Shown in pieces: positions 24,851-34,291 of a stretch of DNA of 40,138 nt (position 1 is its first letter; each line of letters starts with the position of its first letter). The position numbers and the translations under genes were made by a program. This DNA is from Bordetella parapertussis (GTDB taxonomy: Bacteria; Pseudomonadota; Gammaproteobacteria; Burkholderiales; Burkholderiaceae_C): positions 1 to 40,138 of the forward strand of contig CAMDXA010000019.1 in the NCBI GenBank assembly GCA_945878065.1, given 5' to 3'. A model generated the notes under the pieces. That model saw only the letters and a program-made list of their open reading frames with translations. It made no database searches and was not told the DNA's origin.

Positions 24851-27838
24851 GTGAATTCTCCCTCAGATGCCAATTACTTACTGAACCATGTCGGCGGACG
24901 CGGTGCGTTCGGTCAAATCAGCATACGCGGTGCCCGCACCCATAATTTAAAAAATATAGACCTCGACATTCCACGCAACCAGTTGGTGGTGATCACCGGC
25001 TTGTCCGGTTCGGGCAAATCCAGTCTGGCGTTTGACACTTTGTATGCCGAAGGTCAGCGGCGGTATGTGGAAAGCCTCTCGGCCTATGCACGCCAGTTTT
25101 TGCAGCGCATGGACAAGCCCGATGTGGATTTGATCGAAGGCTTGTCGCCGGCGATTGCCATCGAGCAAAAAGCCACCAGCCACAACCCGCGCTCTACCGT
25201 CGGTACTGTCACTGAGATTCACGATTACTTGCGTTTGCTTTTTGCGCGTGCAGGCACGCCGCATTGCCCGGAGCACGGCGTGCCTTTGCAAGCCTCTAGC
25301 GTGTCGCAAATGGTGGATGCGGTGTTGGCCTTGCCAGCCGAGACACGCATATTGTTGATGGCGCCGGTGGCGCGTGAGCGCAAAGGCGAATTCACCGAGG
25401 TGTTCACGCAAATGCAAGCCCAAGGATTTGTGCGCTTTCGGGTGGATGGCAAAGTGGTGGAGCTGGCCGATTTACCCGTGCTGGTGAAAAATGAAAAACA
25501 CGATATTGATGTGGTGATTGACAGGCTCAAAGTGCGCCCTGACATGTTGCAGCGCATCGCCGAGAGCATGGAAACCGCGCTGCGACTGGCCGACGGCCGC
25601 GCTCTTGTGCTGGACTTGGACACCGGCACAGAACACGCATTCAACGCCAAATTCGCCTGCCCGCATTGCAGCTTTGCCATCGGCGAGCTCGAGCCGCGTT
25701 TGTTTTCTTTCAATTCACCGCTGGGCGCTTGCCCGGACTGCGAAGGCCTGGGTGAACAAAGCTTTTTCGATCCGGCGCGCATCGTGGCGTTTCCCGACAT
25801 CAGTTTGGCCAGCGGCGCCATCAAAGGCTGGGACAAACGCAACGCCTATTACTTCGCCATGCTCGAGAGCCTGGCCAAACACTATGGCTTCGATCTGGAA
25901 ACGCCGTTTGAATCTTTGCCGGAAAACGTCAGACAAGTATTGCTGTTTGGCTCGGGCGAAGAAGACATCAAATTCAGTTATGTGCTGGAGTCCGGCGCAA
26001 AAGCCGGTCGCAAGACCAGCAAGATGCATCCGTTTGAAGGCATTGTGAACAACATGAGCCGCCGCTACCGCGACACCGACTCGTCTCTGGTGCGCGAAGA
26101 ACTCGCGCGTTACCGGGGCCACCGCGCGTGTCTGGCTTGCGAGGGCACACGCTTGCGTGCTGAAGCACGCCATGTGCGCTTGGGCACGGGCCCGTCGGCG
26201 CGCACGCTGCACGATGTCAGCCACACCACCTTGTCCGAATGCCAGACCTATTTTCAAAACCTCAAGCTGGAAGGCAACAAAGCCGATATCGCCGACAAAG
26301 TGGTGAAAGAAATCGCCAACCGTTTGAAGTTTTTGAACGACGTGGGTTTGACCTACCTCAGCTTGTCGCGCAGCGCCGATACCTTGTCCGGCGGCGAAGC
26401 GCAGCGCATACGTTTGGCGTCGCAAATCGGCTCTGGACTCACTGGTGTGATGTATGTGCTGGACGAACCCAGCATCGGTTTGCACCAGCGCGACAACGAC
26501 CGCTTGATTGATACGCTCAAACATTTGCGCGACATTGGCAACAGCGTGTTGGTGGTTGAGCATGACGAAGACATGATCCGCGCTGCCGACCATTGCATAG
26601 ACATGGGCCCGGGCGCAGGCGTGCACGGCGGGCGCGTGATGGCGCAAGGCACACCGGCCGAGATTGAAGCCAACCCTGAGTCCTTGACTGGGCGTTACAT
26701 GAGCGGTGCATTGTCGATTGCTGTGCCTGACAAACGCCGCGACTGGTTGTTGCAACAAACCACCGTACACGCCGCACAAGCCGTGGCCAGCAATGTGTTT
26801 GGCAGCCCGGTCATACCAGCCAACCGCACAGTCGCCAAGCAAGCCTTGACCGTGGTCGGCGCACGCGGCCACAACCTGCAAAACGTGACGGTGGAGTTTC
26901 CGGTCGGTTTGTTCACCTGCGTCACCGGTGTATCCGGCTCGGGCAAATCCACGTTGGTGAATGACACTTTGTACGCGGCGGTCGCGCGGCAAATTCACCG
27001 CGCGCACGAGGAACCGGCAGCGCATGACGACATTTTGGGCTTATACAACTTTGACAAAGTTATCAACGTCGATCAGTCACCGATCGGCCGCACGCCACGC
27101 TCCAACCCGGCGACTTACACAGGCTTGTTCACACCGCTGCGCGAATTGATGGCCGAGGTGCCAATGGCGCGCGAGCGCGGTTACGGCCCGGGGCGGTTTT
27201 CATTCAACGTGGACGGTGGGCGTTGCAGTGCGTGTCAGGGCGACGGTATGGTCAAAGTGGAAATGCATTTTTTGCCCGACGTGTATGTGCCTTGCGATGT
27301 GTGTCTGGGTCAGCGTTACAACCGCGAAACTTTGGATGTGCAGTACAAGGGCAAAAATATCGCGCAGATATTGAACATGACGGTGGAAGACGCATTGGCA
27401 TATTTCAAAGCGGTGCCGAACTTGGCGCGCAAGCTCAACACCTTGATGGAAGTGGGCTTGGGTTACATACGCTTAGGACAGGCGGCGACCACTTTGTCGG
27501 GCGGCGAGGCGCAACGCGTCAAATTGGCGCTGGAACTCAGCAAACGCGACACCGGCAGAACGCTTTACATATTGGATGAACCGACCACGGGTTTGCATTT
27601 CGCCGATATCGATTTGCTGCTCAAGGTGCTGCGCCAGTTGGTGGATGCCGGCAACACCATGGTGGTGATTGAACACAATTTAGACGTGATCAAAACCGCC
27701 GACTGGGTGATAGACATGGGGCCGCTGGGCGGCAGCGGTGGCGGCCAAGTGGTGGCCACCGGTACGCCTGAACAAATTGCGCTCAACCCTGAGAGCGTGA
27801 CCGGCCGCTATTTAAAACGCCTCTTGCCTACTGGCTGA
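24851..27838 (+). CDS. uvrA: Excinuclease ABC subunit A
   Basis: Damage-recognition ATPase of nucleotide excision repair. The 995 residues contain two ABC modules: Walker [14 protein letters not shown] near residue 54 and [13 protein letters not shown] near 695, with signature sequences [14 protein letters not shown] and [15 protein letters not shown]. The two zinc-binding cysteine pairs are visible (CPHC and CPDC; CSAC and CDVC), as are the UvrB-binding and insertion regions. Length is slightly above E. coli (940), mainly from a linker of about 50 residues before the second module ([19 protein letters not shown]). The start is GTG 24851; no better upstream codon exists. I saw no LexA box in the 103 bases upstream. 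Confidence 0.97.
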   Translation: MNSPSDANYLLNHVGGRGAFGQISIRGARTHNLKNIDLDIPRNQLVVITGLSGSGKSSLAFDTLYAEGQRRYVESLSAYARQFLQRMDKPDVDLIEGLSPAIAIEQKATSHNPRSTVGTVTEIHDYLRLLFARAGTPHCPEHGVPLQASSVSQMVDAVLALPAETRILLMAPVARERKGEFTEVFTQMQAQGFVRFRVDGKVVELADLPVLVKNEKHDIDVVIDRLKVRPDMLQRIAESMETALRLADGRALVLDLDTGTEHAFNAKFACPHCSFAIGELEPRLFSFNSPLGACPDCEGLGEQSFFDPARIVAFPDISLASGAIKGWDKRNAYYFAMLESLAKHYGFDLETPFESLPENVRQVLLFGSGEEDIKFSYVLESGAKAGRKTSKMHPFEGIVNNMSRRYRDTDSSLVREELARYRGHRACLACEGTRLRAEARHVRLGTGPSARTLHDVSHTTLSECQTYFQNLKLEGNKADIADKVVKEIANRLKFLNDVGLTYLSLSRSADTLSGGEAQRIRLASQIGSGLTGVMYVLDEPSIGLHQRDNDRLIDTLKHLRDIGNSVLVVEHDEDMIRAADHCIDMGPGAGVHGGRVMAQGTPAEIEANPESLTGRYMSGALSIAVPDKRRDWLLQQTTVHAAQAVASNVFGSPVIPANRTVAKQALTVVGARGHNLQNVTVEFPVGLFTCVTGVSGSGKSTLVNDTLYAAVARQIHRAHEEPAAHDDILGLYNFDKVINVDQSPIGRTPRSNPATYTGLFTPLRELMAEVPMARERGYGPGRFSFNVDGGRCSACQGDGMVKVEMHFLPDVYVPCDVCLGQRYNRETLDVQYKGKNIAQILNMTVEDALAYFKAVPNLARKLNTLMEVGLGYIRLGQAATTLSGGEAQRVKLALELSKRDTGRTLYILDEPTTGLHFADIDLLLKVLRQLVDAGNTMVVIEHNLDVIKTADWVIDMGPLGGSGGGQVVATGTPEQIALNPESVTGRYLKRLLPTG

Positions 27839-27846
27839 CAAGAGAT

Positions 27847-28194
27847 TCAGCGACCATATGCCAAGGCGGCGGCGTCAGCCATTTCATCAACGATGGACAG
27901 CGACAATGAGGTTGGAATCAGGTATTTGGTGCGGCGGTTGGTGCCTTCAAACACCAGTTCCACCAAACCTTTGTGAAGCAAGTCATTGATCTTGCGGTGC
28001 AGCATGGCAGGGGACCCAATGGCTTTGAGTCCCATGGCTTGGGTCACGTTAAGGGGCATTTTTTTGTCATGGGCCATGGCAATCCGAATCAACAGCACTT
28101 GCGCATCCAAGTCAGGCAATCGTTCAGTGTGTTGGGATTCAATATGGTTGATGGCACCGAGTAAATTAAAGAAGAGAGAGCGTGACGAAGCCAT
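27847..28194 (-). CDS. Small winged-helix DNA-binding protein
   Basis: A 115-residue protein with the outline of a winged helix-turn-helix: an N-terminal helix (LFFNLLGAINHIESQH), LDAQVLLIRIAMAH, a recognition-helix region AIGSPAMLHRKINDLLHKGL, and a wing (ELVFEGTNRRTKYLIPTS), then a helical tail (IVDEMADAAALA). This is MarR-like in shape, but I cannot assign a regulon. I prefer ATG 28194 (MASSRS); ATG 28224 would add ten residues. It is convergent with uvrA (eight bases between stops) and precedes an AT-rich gap of about 100 bases where I see nothing further. Confidence 0.7.
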   Translation of the reverse strand: MASSRSLFFNLLGAINHIESQHTERLPDLDAQVLLIRIAMAHDKKMPLNVTQAMGLKAIGSPAMLHRKINDLLHKGLVELVFEGTNRRTKYLIPTSLSLSIVDEMADAAALAYGR

Positions 28195-28325
28195 AACTGA
28201 ATTATTTTTGTAAGTGAAGACCATATCGCATAAATCAATATAGCGTAATAACCCATTGATTTAAATTACTTTTTTATGAAAATAATGATTAAAAAACGAT
28301 TTCAATTCAACAAAGATACTTAAAA

Positions 28326-29156
28326 CTAGATAGACAGTACGGTCCGGCTTTGAAGGGCGGCGTTTCTGGCCGCTTGTGCAAAATCTTCCCCTTGTGAGGC
28401 ATACAAAATCGCGCGTGAGGAATTGACGATGATCGGCCCGCTGATCAGCTCGCCATCCTTGCGCAAACCCGCCTTGAGGGTGGCCGCTGCATCGCCTCCT
28501 TGTGCGCCGACGCCCGGGATCAACAGCGGCAGCGACGGCGCAATCTCACGCACCCTGGCAATTTCATCCGGGTAAGTCGCGCCCACGACCAGCCCCAATT
28601 GGCCGTTCAAGTTCCAAGGCCCTTGTGCCAACTGTGCAAGGTGTTCAAAAAGCCTGGGCTGACCGGCAATGTCTGCCAGTCGCCGGGTTTGTAAATCATC
28701 ACCCCCGGGGTTGGAGGTTCGGCACAGCAAAAAAGCACCTTTGCCGTGGCGCTTTACGTACGGTTCGATCGAGTCAAACCCCATAAAAGGGGACAAAGTG
28801 ACGGCATCGGCACCGTAACGCTCAAATGCCTCGATGGCGTATTGTTCGGCGGTGCTGCCGATATCGCCACGTTTGGCGTCCAGAATCACAGGAATGGTCG
28901 GGGCGACTCGGCGAATATGTGCGATCAGCTGCTCTAGTTGCGCTTCTGCGCGGTGCGCGGCAAAGTAAGCAATTTGCGGTTTGAAAGCACAGACCAAGTC
29001 GCTGGTGGCGTCTACGATGCGCGCACAAAACTCGTAAATCGCCTCTGATTTGCCGCTCAGGTGAACCGGGAACTTGGCGGGTTCAGGGTCAAGCCCGACG
29101 CACAACACAGAGCGCTGCCGTTCGGTGGCATGTTTCAGCAGTTCAAGGAAAGTCAT
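28326..29156 (-). CDS. pyrF: Orotidine 5'-phosphate decarboxylase
   Basis: Last step of de novo UMP synthesis (OMP to UMP plus CO2). The 276-residue product is of the longer type-2 PyrF class; it has [13 protein letters not shown] near the N terminus and the catalytic lysine motif [12 protein letters not shown], plus the phosphate-binding [11 protein letters not shown] near the C terminus. I chose ATG 29156 ([10 protein letters not shown]), the homologous start; ATG 29162 and 29186 are alternatives. A TACAAT box is seven bases before this ATG. It is the last gene of the EamA-tsaB-rimI-UDG run, 34 bases after the UDG stop. Confidence 0.94.
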   Translation of the reverse strand: MTFLELLKHATERQRSVLCVGLDPEPAKFPVHLSGKSEAIYEFCARIVDATSDLVCAFKPQIAYFAAHRAEAQLEQLIAHIRRVAPTIPVILDAKRGDIGSTAEQYAIEAFERYGADAVTLSPFMGFDSIEPYVKRHGKGAFLLCRTSNPGGDDLQTRRLADIAGQPRLFEHLAQLAQGPWNLNGQLGLVVGATYPDEIARVREIAPSLPLLIPGVGAQGGDAAATLKAGLRKDGELISGPIIVNSSRAILYASQGEDFAQAARNAALQSRTVLSI

Positions 29157-29190
29157 GGACATGATTGTAGGCAGCACCTGCTGCAAAGCC

Positions 29191-30054
29191 TTATGCGCCG
29201 CCGCTTCCTAACTGCTGCATGGCCAGACACAAGTCGCTCCATGCCTTGGCCTTGTCACTTGGGGTGCGCATCAGATAGGCGGGGTGGTAACTGACGATCA
29301 CAGGGCGACCATGCGCGAGGTGCACCTGGCCGCGCAATTTTCCCAGAGGCACAGCATGGACATCGGGCAAGCTGTCATGCAGCACCGCCATACTGGCCAG
29401 TCGTCCCAAGGCCAGAATCACCCGGGGTTGCAGCAATTCAATCTGTCGGTTCAGAAAATGCCGGCATTGGGCCAGCTCATCTGCATGCGGATTGCGTTGT
29501 GCGGGAGGTTTGCATTTCAAGGCATTGACCAGAACCACGGTTTCTTTGGCGCCAGTGCCGCTTGGGCGATGCAAACCCATGGCGAGCAGCAAGGCATCCA
29601 GCAAGTCCGCTTCAGGTCCGCTGAAGGGCTTTCCAGACGCGTTTTCACTGTCATTGGGTGCGTCACCAATGATCAGCCAATCGGTGCCTTGGCCTTCGAC
29701 GGGGGCGCCCTCTGCAAACACGGACTGTTGGCGCTGTTCGCACAAGCCACAGGCGCGGCATTCGGCAGCGGCAGTTTTCAAGCCCGGCCAATCCATGCGG
29801 GACAAACCCTCGGGCAAGCTGCCCAAGCGGGCAACAGCAGTAGCGTCAGGCTTGGCGACGGCAGGAACAGCGGGCGTCGCCTGACGAACAGGGGGGCGCG
29901 GGACTGCAACCGGCACGGCAAGTGCAGGCGCAGGGCGAGAAGAAGGCGTCACCGCAGGGGCAGGATGAGGCGGGATAGTAGTGACCGGTTGCCACACACG
30001 CACCCCCATTTCCGCCAGCATGGCGCGTTGTCTGGAATCAAGTGACGGCATCAT
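29191..30054 (-). CDS. Family 4 (iron-sulfur) uracil-DNA glycosylase
   Basis: Removes uracil from DNA; the type often called UDGa or a phage SPO1-like polymerase domain protein. Of 287 residues, the first about 90 are a proline/alanine-rich extension with no visible fold, and the catalytic domain is about 95-285. C102-x2-C105, C181 and C197 have the spacing of the 4Fe-4S ligands (C99 is an extra cysteine). Motif A is [17 protein letters not shown] at 130-146, against the usual GEAPG start, and motif B is SYHPAYLM at 255-262. The gene lies between rimI and pyrF on one transcript. Confidence 0.9.
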   Translation of the reverse strand: MMPSLDSRQRAMLAEMGVRVWQPVTTIPPHPAPAVTPSSRPAPALAVPVAVPRPPVRQATPAVPAVAKPDATAVARLGSLPEGLSRMDWPGLKTAAAECRACGLCEQRQQSVFAEGAPVEGQGTDWLIIGDAPNDSENASGKPFSGPEADLLDALLLAMGLHRPSGTGAKETVVLVNALKCKPPAQRNPHADELAQCRHFLNRQIELLQPRVILALGRLASMAVLHDSLPDVHAVPLGKLRGQVHLAHGRPVIVSYHPAYLMRTPSDKAKAWSDLCLAMQQLGSGGA

Positions 30055-30077
30055 GAGAGCAACCTTAACACTGCGGC

Positions 30078-30569
30078 CTACCAGTTCAGTGACATGACGA
30101 CCGCGTCTTCGCGTTGGCCGTTATGCACGGGGTAATAACCGGGGCGCACACCATCTTTGACAAAGCCACTGGCAAGATAAACACCAATCGCACGGTGGTT
30201 GCTGGCGCGTACCTCCAACCAGATGCTGTGCACCCCGCGTGACACGCTCCATTCACGCAAATAACGCATCATGGCTTGCGCCAAGCCTTGCCGTTGGTGG
30301 TCAGATGCCACGGTGAAATTGAGCAAATGCACTTCATCAGCACCACGCATGGCCACCAAGTAGCACAGCAACTCATCGGCTTGCCACCACACGGGCATGT
30401 GATAGCCGCTGACGAGGGAGTCGACAAAATTTCCCAGTTGCCAAGGGTGTGAATAACTGCCTTGCTCGACCCGCAGCACCTGAGTCAACATGTCTTGCGT
30501 TATCTCTTGCGGAGAAGGCAAGAGGTTGTCCGCCAGCAAGGCGCTGTGCGATTTACGAAAAATCTTCAT
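30078..30569 (-). CDS. rimI: Ribosomal protein S18 alanine N-acetyltransferase-like GNAT
   Basis: GNAT acetyltransferase of 163 residues; RimI acetylates the N-terminal alanine of ribosomal protein S18. The acetyl-CoA site is VASDHQRQGLAQAMM, followed by LREWSVSRGVHSIWLEVRASN and the Y-rich C-terminal GYY region. The N terminus is about 25 residues longer than E. coli RimI (148 aa). The start overlaps the tsaB stop as ATGA, the usual tsaB-rimI order in proteobacteria, which is the main support for RimI over a generic GNAT. Confidence 0.9.
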   Translation of the reverse strand: MKIFRKSHSALLADNLLPSPQEITQDMLTQVLRVEQGSYSHPWQLGNFVDSLVSGYHMPVWWQADELLCYLVAMRGADEVHLLNFTVASDHQRQGLAQAMMRYLREWSVSRGVHSIWLEVRASNHRAIGVYLASGFVKDGVRPGYYPVHNGQREDAVVMSLNW

Positions 30570-31273
30570 GCGTTGGCTGCCTTGTCCGCCAAACGCTCAG
30601 CCGTAGTGCGGGCCACCTCATCACGCACATACACAGGCATGGCGTGTTCTGCGGCCACAGCTTCACCGCGCTGCCAAGCCTGCGTGGCCAGCAGCAACAT
30701 GGCTCGGGCCTCTGGCCAAACCGTCACAGGGTCTGCATGGCAAGCTTGCACCACCGGTTGCAAAGCCTTTTCATGCACCGCCATGGCATTGCCCGCGAGC
30801 AACATGGGCAAGCCTTGCCAAGCGGCTGGCAAGACCCAGTCTTGCGGTTGGCACAGCAGCGGTGAAACTACGGTGGTCCATTCCTTGCCATCACGTTCAT
30901 AAGCGCCGGCATAGACCTGGCCCATGCGAGCGTCCAACATGGCAATAACACGTGTGTGTTCGGCAGGAGTGGCTTGTGCCACGCAAAGCAAGGTGTCGAT
31001 GGGCAGCAATGGCACGCCCAAGCCCAAGGCCAGCCCCTGGGCCACCGAGCACGCCGTGCGCAAACCTGTAAAAGCCCCTGGCCCGCGTCCAAAAGCAATC
31101 GCTTGCAGCGAAGTGATGGGCAAATCAGCCTCAGCCAGCAAGGCCAGCACCGCGTCTATCAATGTGGCAGAGGCCTGTGCGCCGGCTTGTCCATGGTGTG
31201 TGAAGACACGGTCTGCATGTTGCACGGCCAGCGACATGCGATCGGTGCTGGTGTCCAATGCCAACAATCTCAT
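30566..31273 (-). CDS. tsaB: tRNA t6A biosynthesis protein TsaB
   Basis: Pseudo-kinase-fold partner of TsaD in making N6-threonylcarbamoyladenosine at position 37 of ANN-decoding tRNAs. The 235 residues begin MRLLALDTSTDRMSLAV and include the conserved AIAFGRGPGAFTGLR block (about 68-82) and the C-terminal VWPEARAMLLLA region. Start ATG 31273 overlaps the EamA stop by ATGA; the stop in turn overlaps rimI. The partner genes tsaD and tsaE are not in the window, but a second t6A enzyme (Sua5 type) is at 34292-35284. Confidence 0.93.
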   Translation of the reverse strand: MRLLALDTSTDRMSLAVQHADRVFTHHGQAGAQASATLIDAVLALLAEADLPITSLQAIAFGRGPGAFTGLRTACSVAQGLALGLGVPLLPIDTLLCVAQATPAEHTRVIAMLDARMGQVYAGAYERDGKEWTTVVSPLLCQPQDWVLPAAWQGLPMLLAGNAMAVHEKALQPVVQACHADPVTVWPEARAMLLLATQAWQRGEAVAAEHAMPVYVRDEVARTTAERLADKAANA

Positions 31274-32256
31274 GATGCCGGCTTCCAAGGCAAAGAGCGG
31301 GCGGGTTGCACGCCGAACACAATACCCAGTGTGACCAACGACAAGCCCAACAGGATCTGCCAACCCAGCGGCTCACCCAGCCAAAAGACAGCGCCTAATG
31401 CCGACAGGCCAGGAACGAGCGCGGTCAACATGGTCGAGCGCACCGGTCCATAAGCACGGATCATCAAAGTGAAACTGATGCCAGACACCACCACGGAGCC
31501 GCCACCTTGGAACATGGCTTGCCACAGCACTTCCTGCCAAGGGGCGGTCCACAAATGGGTGGTTAGCACGCCGACACTGCACAGCAAGGCATACAGCGGC
31601 ACAAAACTGAAAAAAGCAAAACAGGTGATCGCCATGGTGGCGTCCACAGGTTGCAATTGATAACGACGGCTCAAAACGCTGTAGGTGGACCAACAGGCGC
31701 TGGCTGCCATGAACAACAGGTCGCCTATCCACACGGTGCCGCCGTCGAATGCACGCCACAAGCTGCTGCCGCCCACCAGCAAATCGCCAGACAAAATCAT
31801 TGCCAAACCGAGCAATCGGTAACCATGCAGTCGCTCGCCCAACAAAAACACCGCCAGCACACTGGTCCATAAAGGCAAGCTGCCGGGCATCAGGACCGAG
31901 CCGTGCGCGGCTGGTGCATAAAAGAAACCGTTGTATGCCAGTACGGCATAAGCAAAGCCACCAAAGAACCCCGTCACCACGGTGATTCGCCAAGGCAGGG
32001 GCGAAAAACCACCAAACGAACCAGTGTGGGGTTGGACGCGCCGTTGTTTGCGCACCGTCCACCAGGACCATGGCAAAAGAATTACGCTCGCGCCGACAAT
32101 TCGGGCCCAGGTGATGTCCAAAGGCAGCAAAGAATGTTGCGCAGAAGCACGCGCGATGATGATGAACGCGGTCCAAATGACGACGGTAACCACTGCCGCC
32201 CACAAACCGCTGCGAGGGGAATTGCCACTGAGCAGCTGATTCATGAAAGATTGCAT
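31270..32256 (-). CDS. EamA-family (DMT) exporter
   Basis: Second DMT permease of the window, 328 residues with ten predicted helices in two EamA repeats. Recognisable segments: AAVVTVVIWTAFIIIARASA (helix 1), AAHGSVLMPGSLPLWTSVLA (end of repeat 1), and STMLTALVPGLSALGAVFWL (repeat 2). Substrate unknown. ATG 32256 sits exactly six bases after a GATAAT box; ATG 32244 is the alternative and no Shine-Dalgarno precedes either. It heads the operon continuing into tsaB through an ATGA overlap and is divergent from dacB. Confidence 0.87.
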   Translation of the reverse strand: MQSFMNQLLSGNSPRSGLWAAVVTVVIWTAFIIIARASAQHSLLPLDITWARIVGASVILLPWSWWTVRKQRRVQPHTGSFGGFSPLPWRITVVTGFFGGFAYAVLAYNGFFYAPAAHGSVLMPGSLPLWTSVLAVFLLGERLHGYRLLGLAMILSGDLLVGGSSLWRAFDGGTVWIGDLLFMAASACWSTYSVLSRRYQLQPVDATMAITCFAFFSFVPLYALLCSVGVLTTHLWTAPWQEVLWQAMFQGGGSVVVSGISFTLMIRAYGPVRSTMLTALVPGLSALGAVFWLGEPLGWQILLGLSLVTLGIVFGVQPARSLPWKPAS

Positions 32257-32262
32257 TACAGC

Positions 32263-32268
32263 ATTATC
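32263..32268 (-). promoter_or_regulatory. Candidate -10 element of the EamA-tsaB-rimI operon
   Basis: GATAAT on the minus strand followed by six bases and ATG 32256. It mirrors the box for dacB on the other strand, with identical spacing. A -35 element is not recognisable. Confidence 0.35.
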
Positions 32269-32290
32269 TGTGCGGCGTGGCGGTCCGTTT

Positions 32291-32296
32291 GATAAT
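32291..32296 (+). promoter_or_regulatory. Candidate -10 element of dacB
   Basis: GATAAT on the plus strand followed by exactly six bases and ATG 32303, with no Shine-Dalgarno. Transcription from it would start at or within a base or two of the initiation codon. A -35 element is not recognisable. Confidence 0.35.
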
Positions 32297-32302
32297 TGCC
32301 AC

Positions 32303-33721
32303 ATGACATGGCGTTTGCTCAGTGCCCTTTTCTATCTTGTCGCAGTTGGTGTGTGCGCGTGGCCGGCGCATGCGCAACCCACCCAAACGTTGCCGATCAG
32401 CGTGCAAGACGCCCTGAAGACGGCGCGACTGCCCCCTGAAGCGCTCAGCGTGGTGGTGCTGCCAGTGCACGCAGACACGGCCCGTCTGACATACCAAGCG
32501 GGTGAGGCGCGCAACCCTGCATCCTTGATGAAGCTGGTCACCACCGCGGCCGCATTGGACTTGCTGGGCCCGACGTTCACATGGCGTACGCCGGTGTTTT
32601 TGGAGGGACAACAGCGCGATGGCGTGTGGCACGGCAATGTCTACTTAAAAGGCAGTGGGGATCCGCGCTTAGGGGTGGAGCAATTGTGGTTGCTGATGCG
32701 CCGGGTGCAGGCCTTGGGCATACGCCAGATTCAAGGCGATATCGTGCTGGACCGCAGCGTGTTCAGCATCCCTGCACAAGACCCCGGTGGCTTTGACGGT
32801 GAACCATTGCGGCCCTATAACGCGGCGCCTGATGCCTTGCTGATCAACTTCAAAACGGTGCGTTTGCAATTTGTGCCCGACCCAGACCACCAAGTGGCGC
32901 GTGTTCACATGGAACCCCCCTTGGCAGAAGTGAAATGGCCCACCACGGTGCCTTTGAGCACGGCTGAATGCAGCGATTACCGGGCCGGTTTGAAAGCCGA
33001 CTTTCAGCAGCCTTTGGCCATCAGTTTTGCGGGCAGCTATCCCTTGTCTTGTGGCGAAAAAATTTGGCAAGTGGCTTACAGTGATCCCGCGCAATTTGCG
33101 TCCCGTGCCGTGTTGGGCATGTGGTTACAACTGGGCGGGCAACTCAGTGGCACGGTGCGCGATGGCGCTATCCCAAGCGCAGCCAAACCCGTGTTGTCCC
33201 ATGAATCCCCGACGCTGGCCGAGGTGGTGCGTGACATCAACAAATACAGCAACAACGTCATGGCAGACCAGGTGTTTTTAACGCTGGGCGCACAAAAGAG
33301 CGGCATCGGCAGCAGTGCCACGGCAGCAGAATCGGTGTATGCATGGTGGCGCGAGCGTTTGCCGGCGGCGGAACCGCCGTTGCTGGACAAAGGTTCCGGC
33401 TTGAGCCGCGAGGCGCGCATCAGTGCACAGTCTTTGGCTGCTTTGTTGCATTGGTCATGGGCGCAAGGCTTTATGCCTGAATTGGTGGCATCCTTGCCGA
33501 TCAACGGTTTGGACGGCACGCTCAAGCGCAGCAAAAGCACCGCCATGGCGCATTTGAAAACCGGCAGTTTGCGCGATGTCATGGGCATCGCAGGTTATGT
33601 CGATGCCGCCAACGGTCAGCGTTTTGTGCTGGTGGCCATCGTCAACCATGCCAACGCCAACCAAGCCCGACCGGTGATGGACGCGCTGATTGATTGGACC
33701 GCAGGCAAAAACGACCGTTGA
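32303..33721 (+). CDS. dacB: D-alanyl-D-alanine carboxypeptidase/endopeptidase (PBP4 type)
   Basis: Peptidase S13 family enzyme of the periplasm that trims or cleaves peptidoglycan peptides. The 472 residues start with a signal peptide (MTWRLLSALFYLVAVGVCAW, AHAQ cleavage near 24). All three penicillin-binding motifs are present: S74-LMK77 (nucleophile S74), S316-NN and K419-TG. The insert between the first and second motifs matches the extra domains of PBP4. Start ATG 32303 gives the complete signal peptide. A lipoprotein gene follows 73 bases downstream. Confidence 0.95.
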   Translation: MTWRLLSALFYLVAVGVCAWPAHAQPTQTLPISVQDALKTARLPPEALSVVVLPVHADTARLTYQAGEARNPASLMKLVTTAAALDLLGPTFTWRTPVFLEGQQRDGVWHGNVYLKGSGDPRLGVEQLWLLMRRVQALGIRQIQGDIVLDRSVFSIPAQDPGGFDGEPLRPYNAAPDALLINFKTVRLQFVPDPDHQVARVHMEPPLAEVKWPTTVPLSTAECSDYRAGLKADFQQPLAISFAGSYPLSCGEKIWQVAYSDPAQFASRAVLGMWLQLGGQLSGTVRDGAIPSAAKPVLSHESPTLAEVVRDINKYSNNVMADQVFLTLGAQKSGIGSSATAAESVYAWWRERLPAAEPPLLDKGSGLSREARISAQSLAALLHWSWAQGFMPELVASLPINGLDGTLKRSKSTAMAHLKTGSLRDVMGIAGYVDAANGQRFVLVAIVNHANANQARPVMDALIDWTAGKNDR

Positions 33722-33794
33722 AAGCCAAGCATTTATCAAAATCTCGATCCAGATTTCACACAATCAAAAGATGGAAATTGAGCGATGGCCACCT

Positions 33795-34259
33795 ATGAAC
33801 ATGACGCGATGGACAACCGGCTTGGCAGCCGCTGGGCTGGTGATAGGTTTGACCGCATGCAGCCGTTTAAAACCGCAAGCGCCAAGCAGCTATGGGGTGG
33901 ATCCCCAAACAGCATGGCACACGGTCGAGTTGACCGCTGAAGGTATGCACTACGGCGTGGACGCGCAGGGTGTATCGAGCAACGGACCGCTGCGAACAGT
34001 ATGGTTGCAAAAACGCTCTGCCAACAGCCCTTACCTCTACGACAAATGGCAAATCAGCTTGGATTGTGCAAACAGACAATGGATCTGGTTGATGCGAACT
34101 GTGGTGGAAAACAACCAAGTCAAGGCCATCGAACACGAGGTGACCTTCGATTGGGATGGCCACTTGCTGAAACCATCTCGATCACATGCTTGGCTGCCCA
34201 TCAAAGCAGGCAGCAAAGAAGACAAGGTGATGCACACAGTGTGCGAGAACAGGCGTTGA
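33795..34259 (+). CDS. Lipoprotein of unknown function
   Basis: The 154-residue product opens with a lipoprotein signal: MTRW, a hydrophobic run TGLAAAGLVIGL, and the lipobox LTAC with C22 as the predicted acylated residue. The mature part is rich in tryptophan and aromatic residues (WQISLDCANRQWIWLMRTVV, with two further cysteines in the mature part), suggesting a beta-rich domain. The pattern faintly recalls small surface-adhesin-like lipoproteins, but I would not name it. ATG 33795 or 33801 are both possible; ATG 33771 would add a charged stretch before the signal. It may be expressed with dacB. Confidence 0.7.
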   Translation: MNMTRWTTGLAAAGLVIGLTACSRLKPQAPSSYGVDPQTAWHTVELTAEGMHYGVDAQGVSSNGPLRTVWLQKRSANSPYLYDKWQISLDCANRQWIWLMRTVVENNQVKAIEHEVTFDWDGHLLKPSRSHAWLPIKAGSKEDKVMHTVCENRR

Positions 34260-34291
34260 TACAGCGCATCACCCGGCGTCACCACTTGGCG

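Noticed and set aside
25715..27025. A 436-codon open frame on the minus strand
   Set aside because: Antisense to uvrA; no domain and no ribosome site. The same applies to the many shorter opposite-strand frames.
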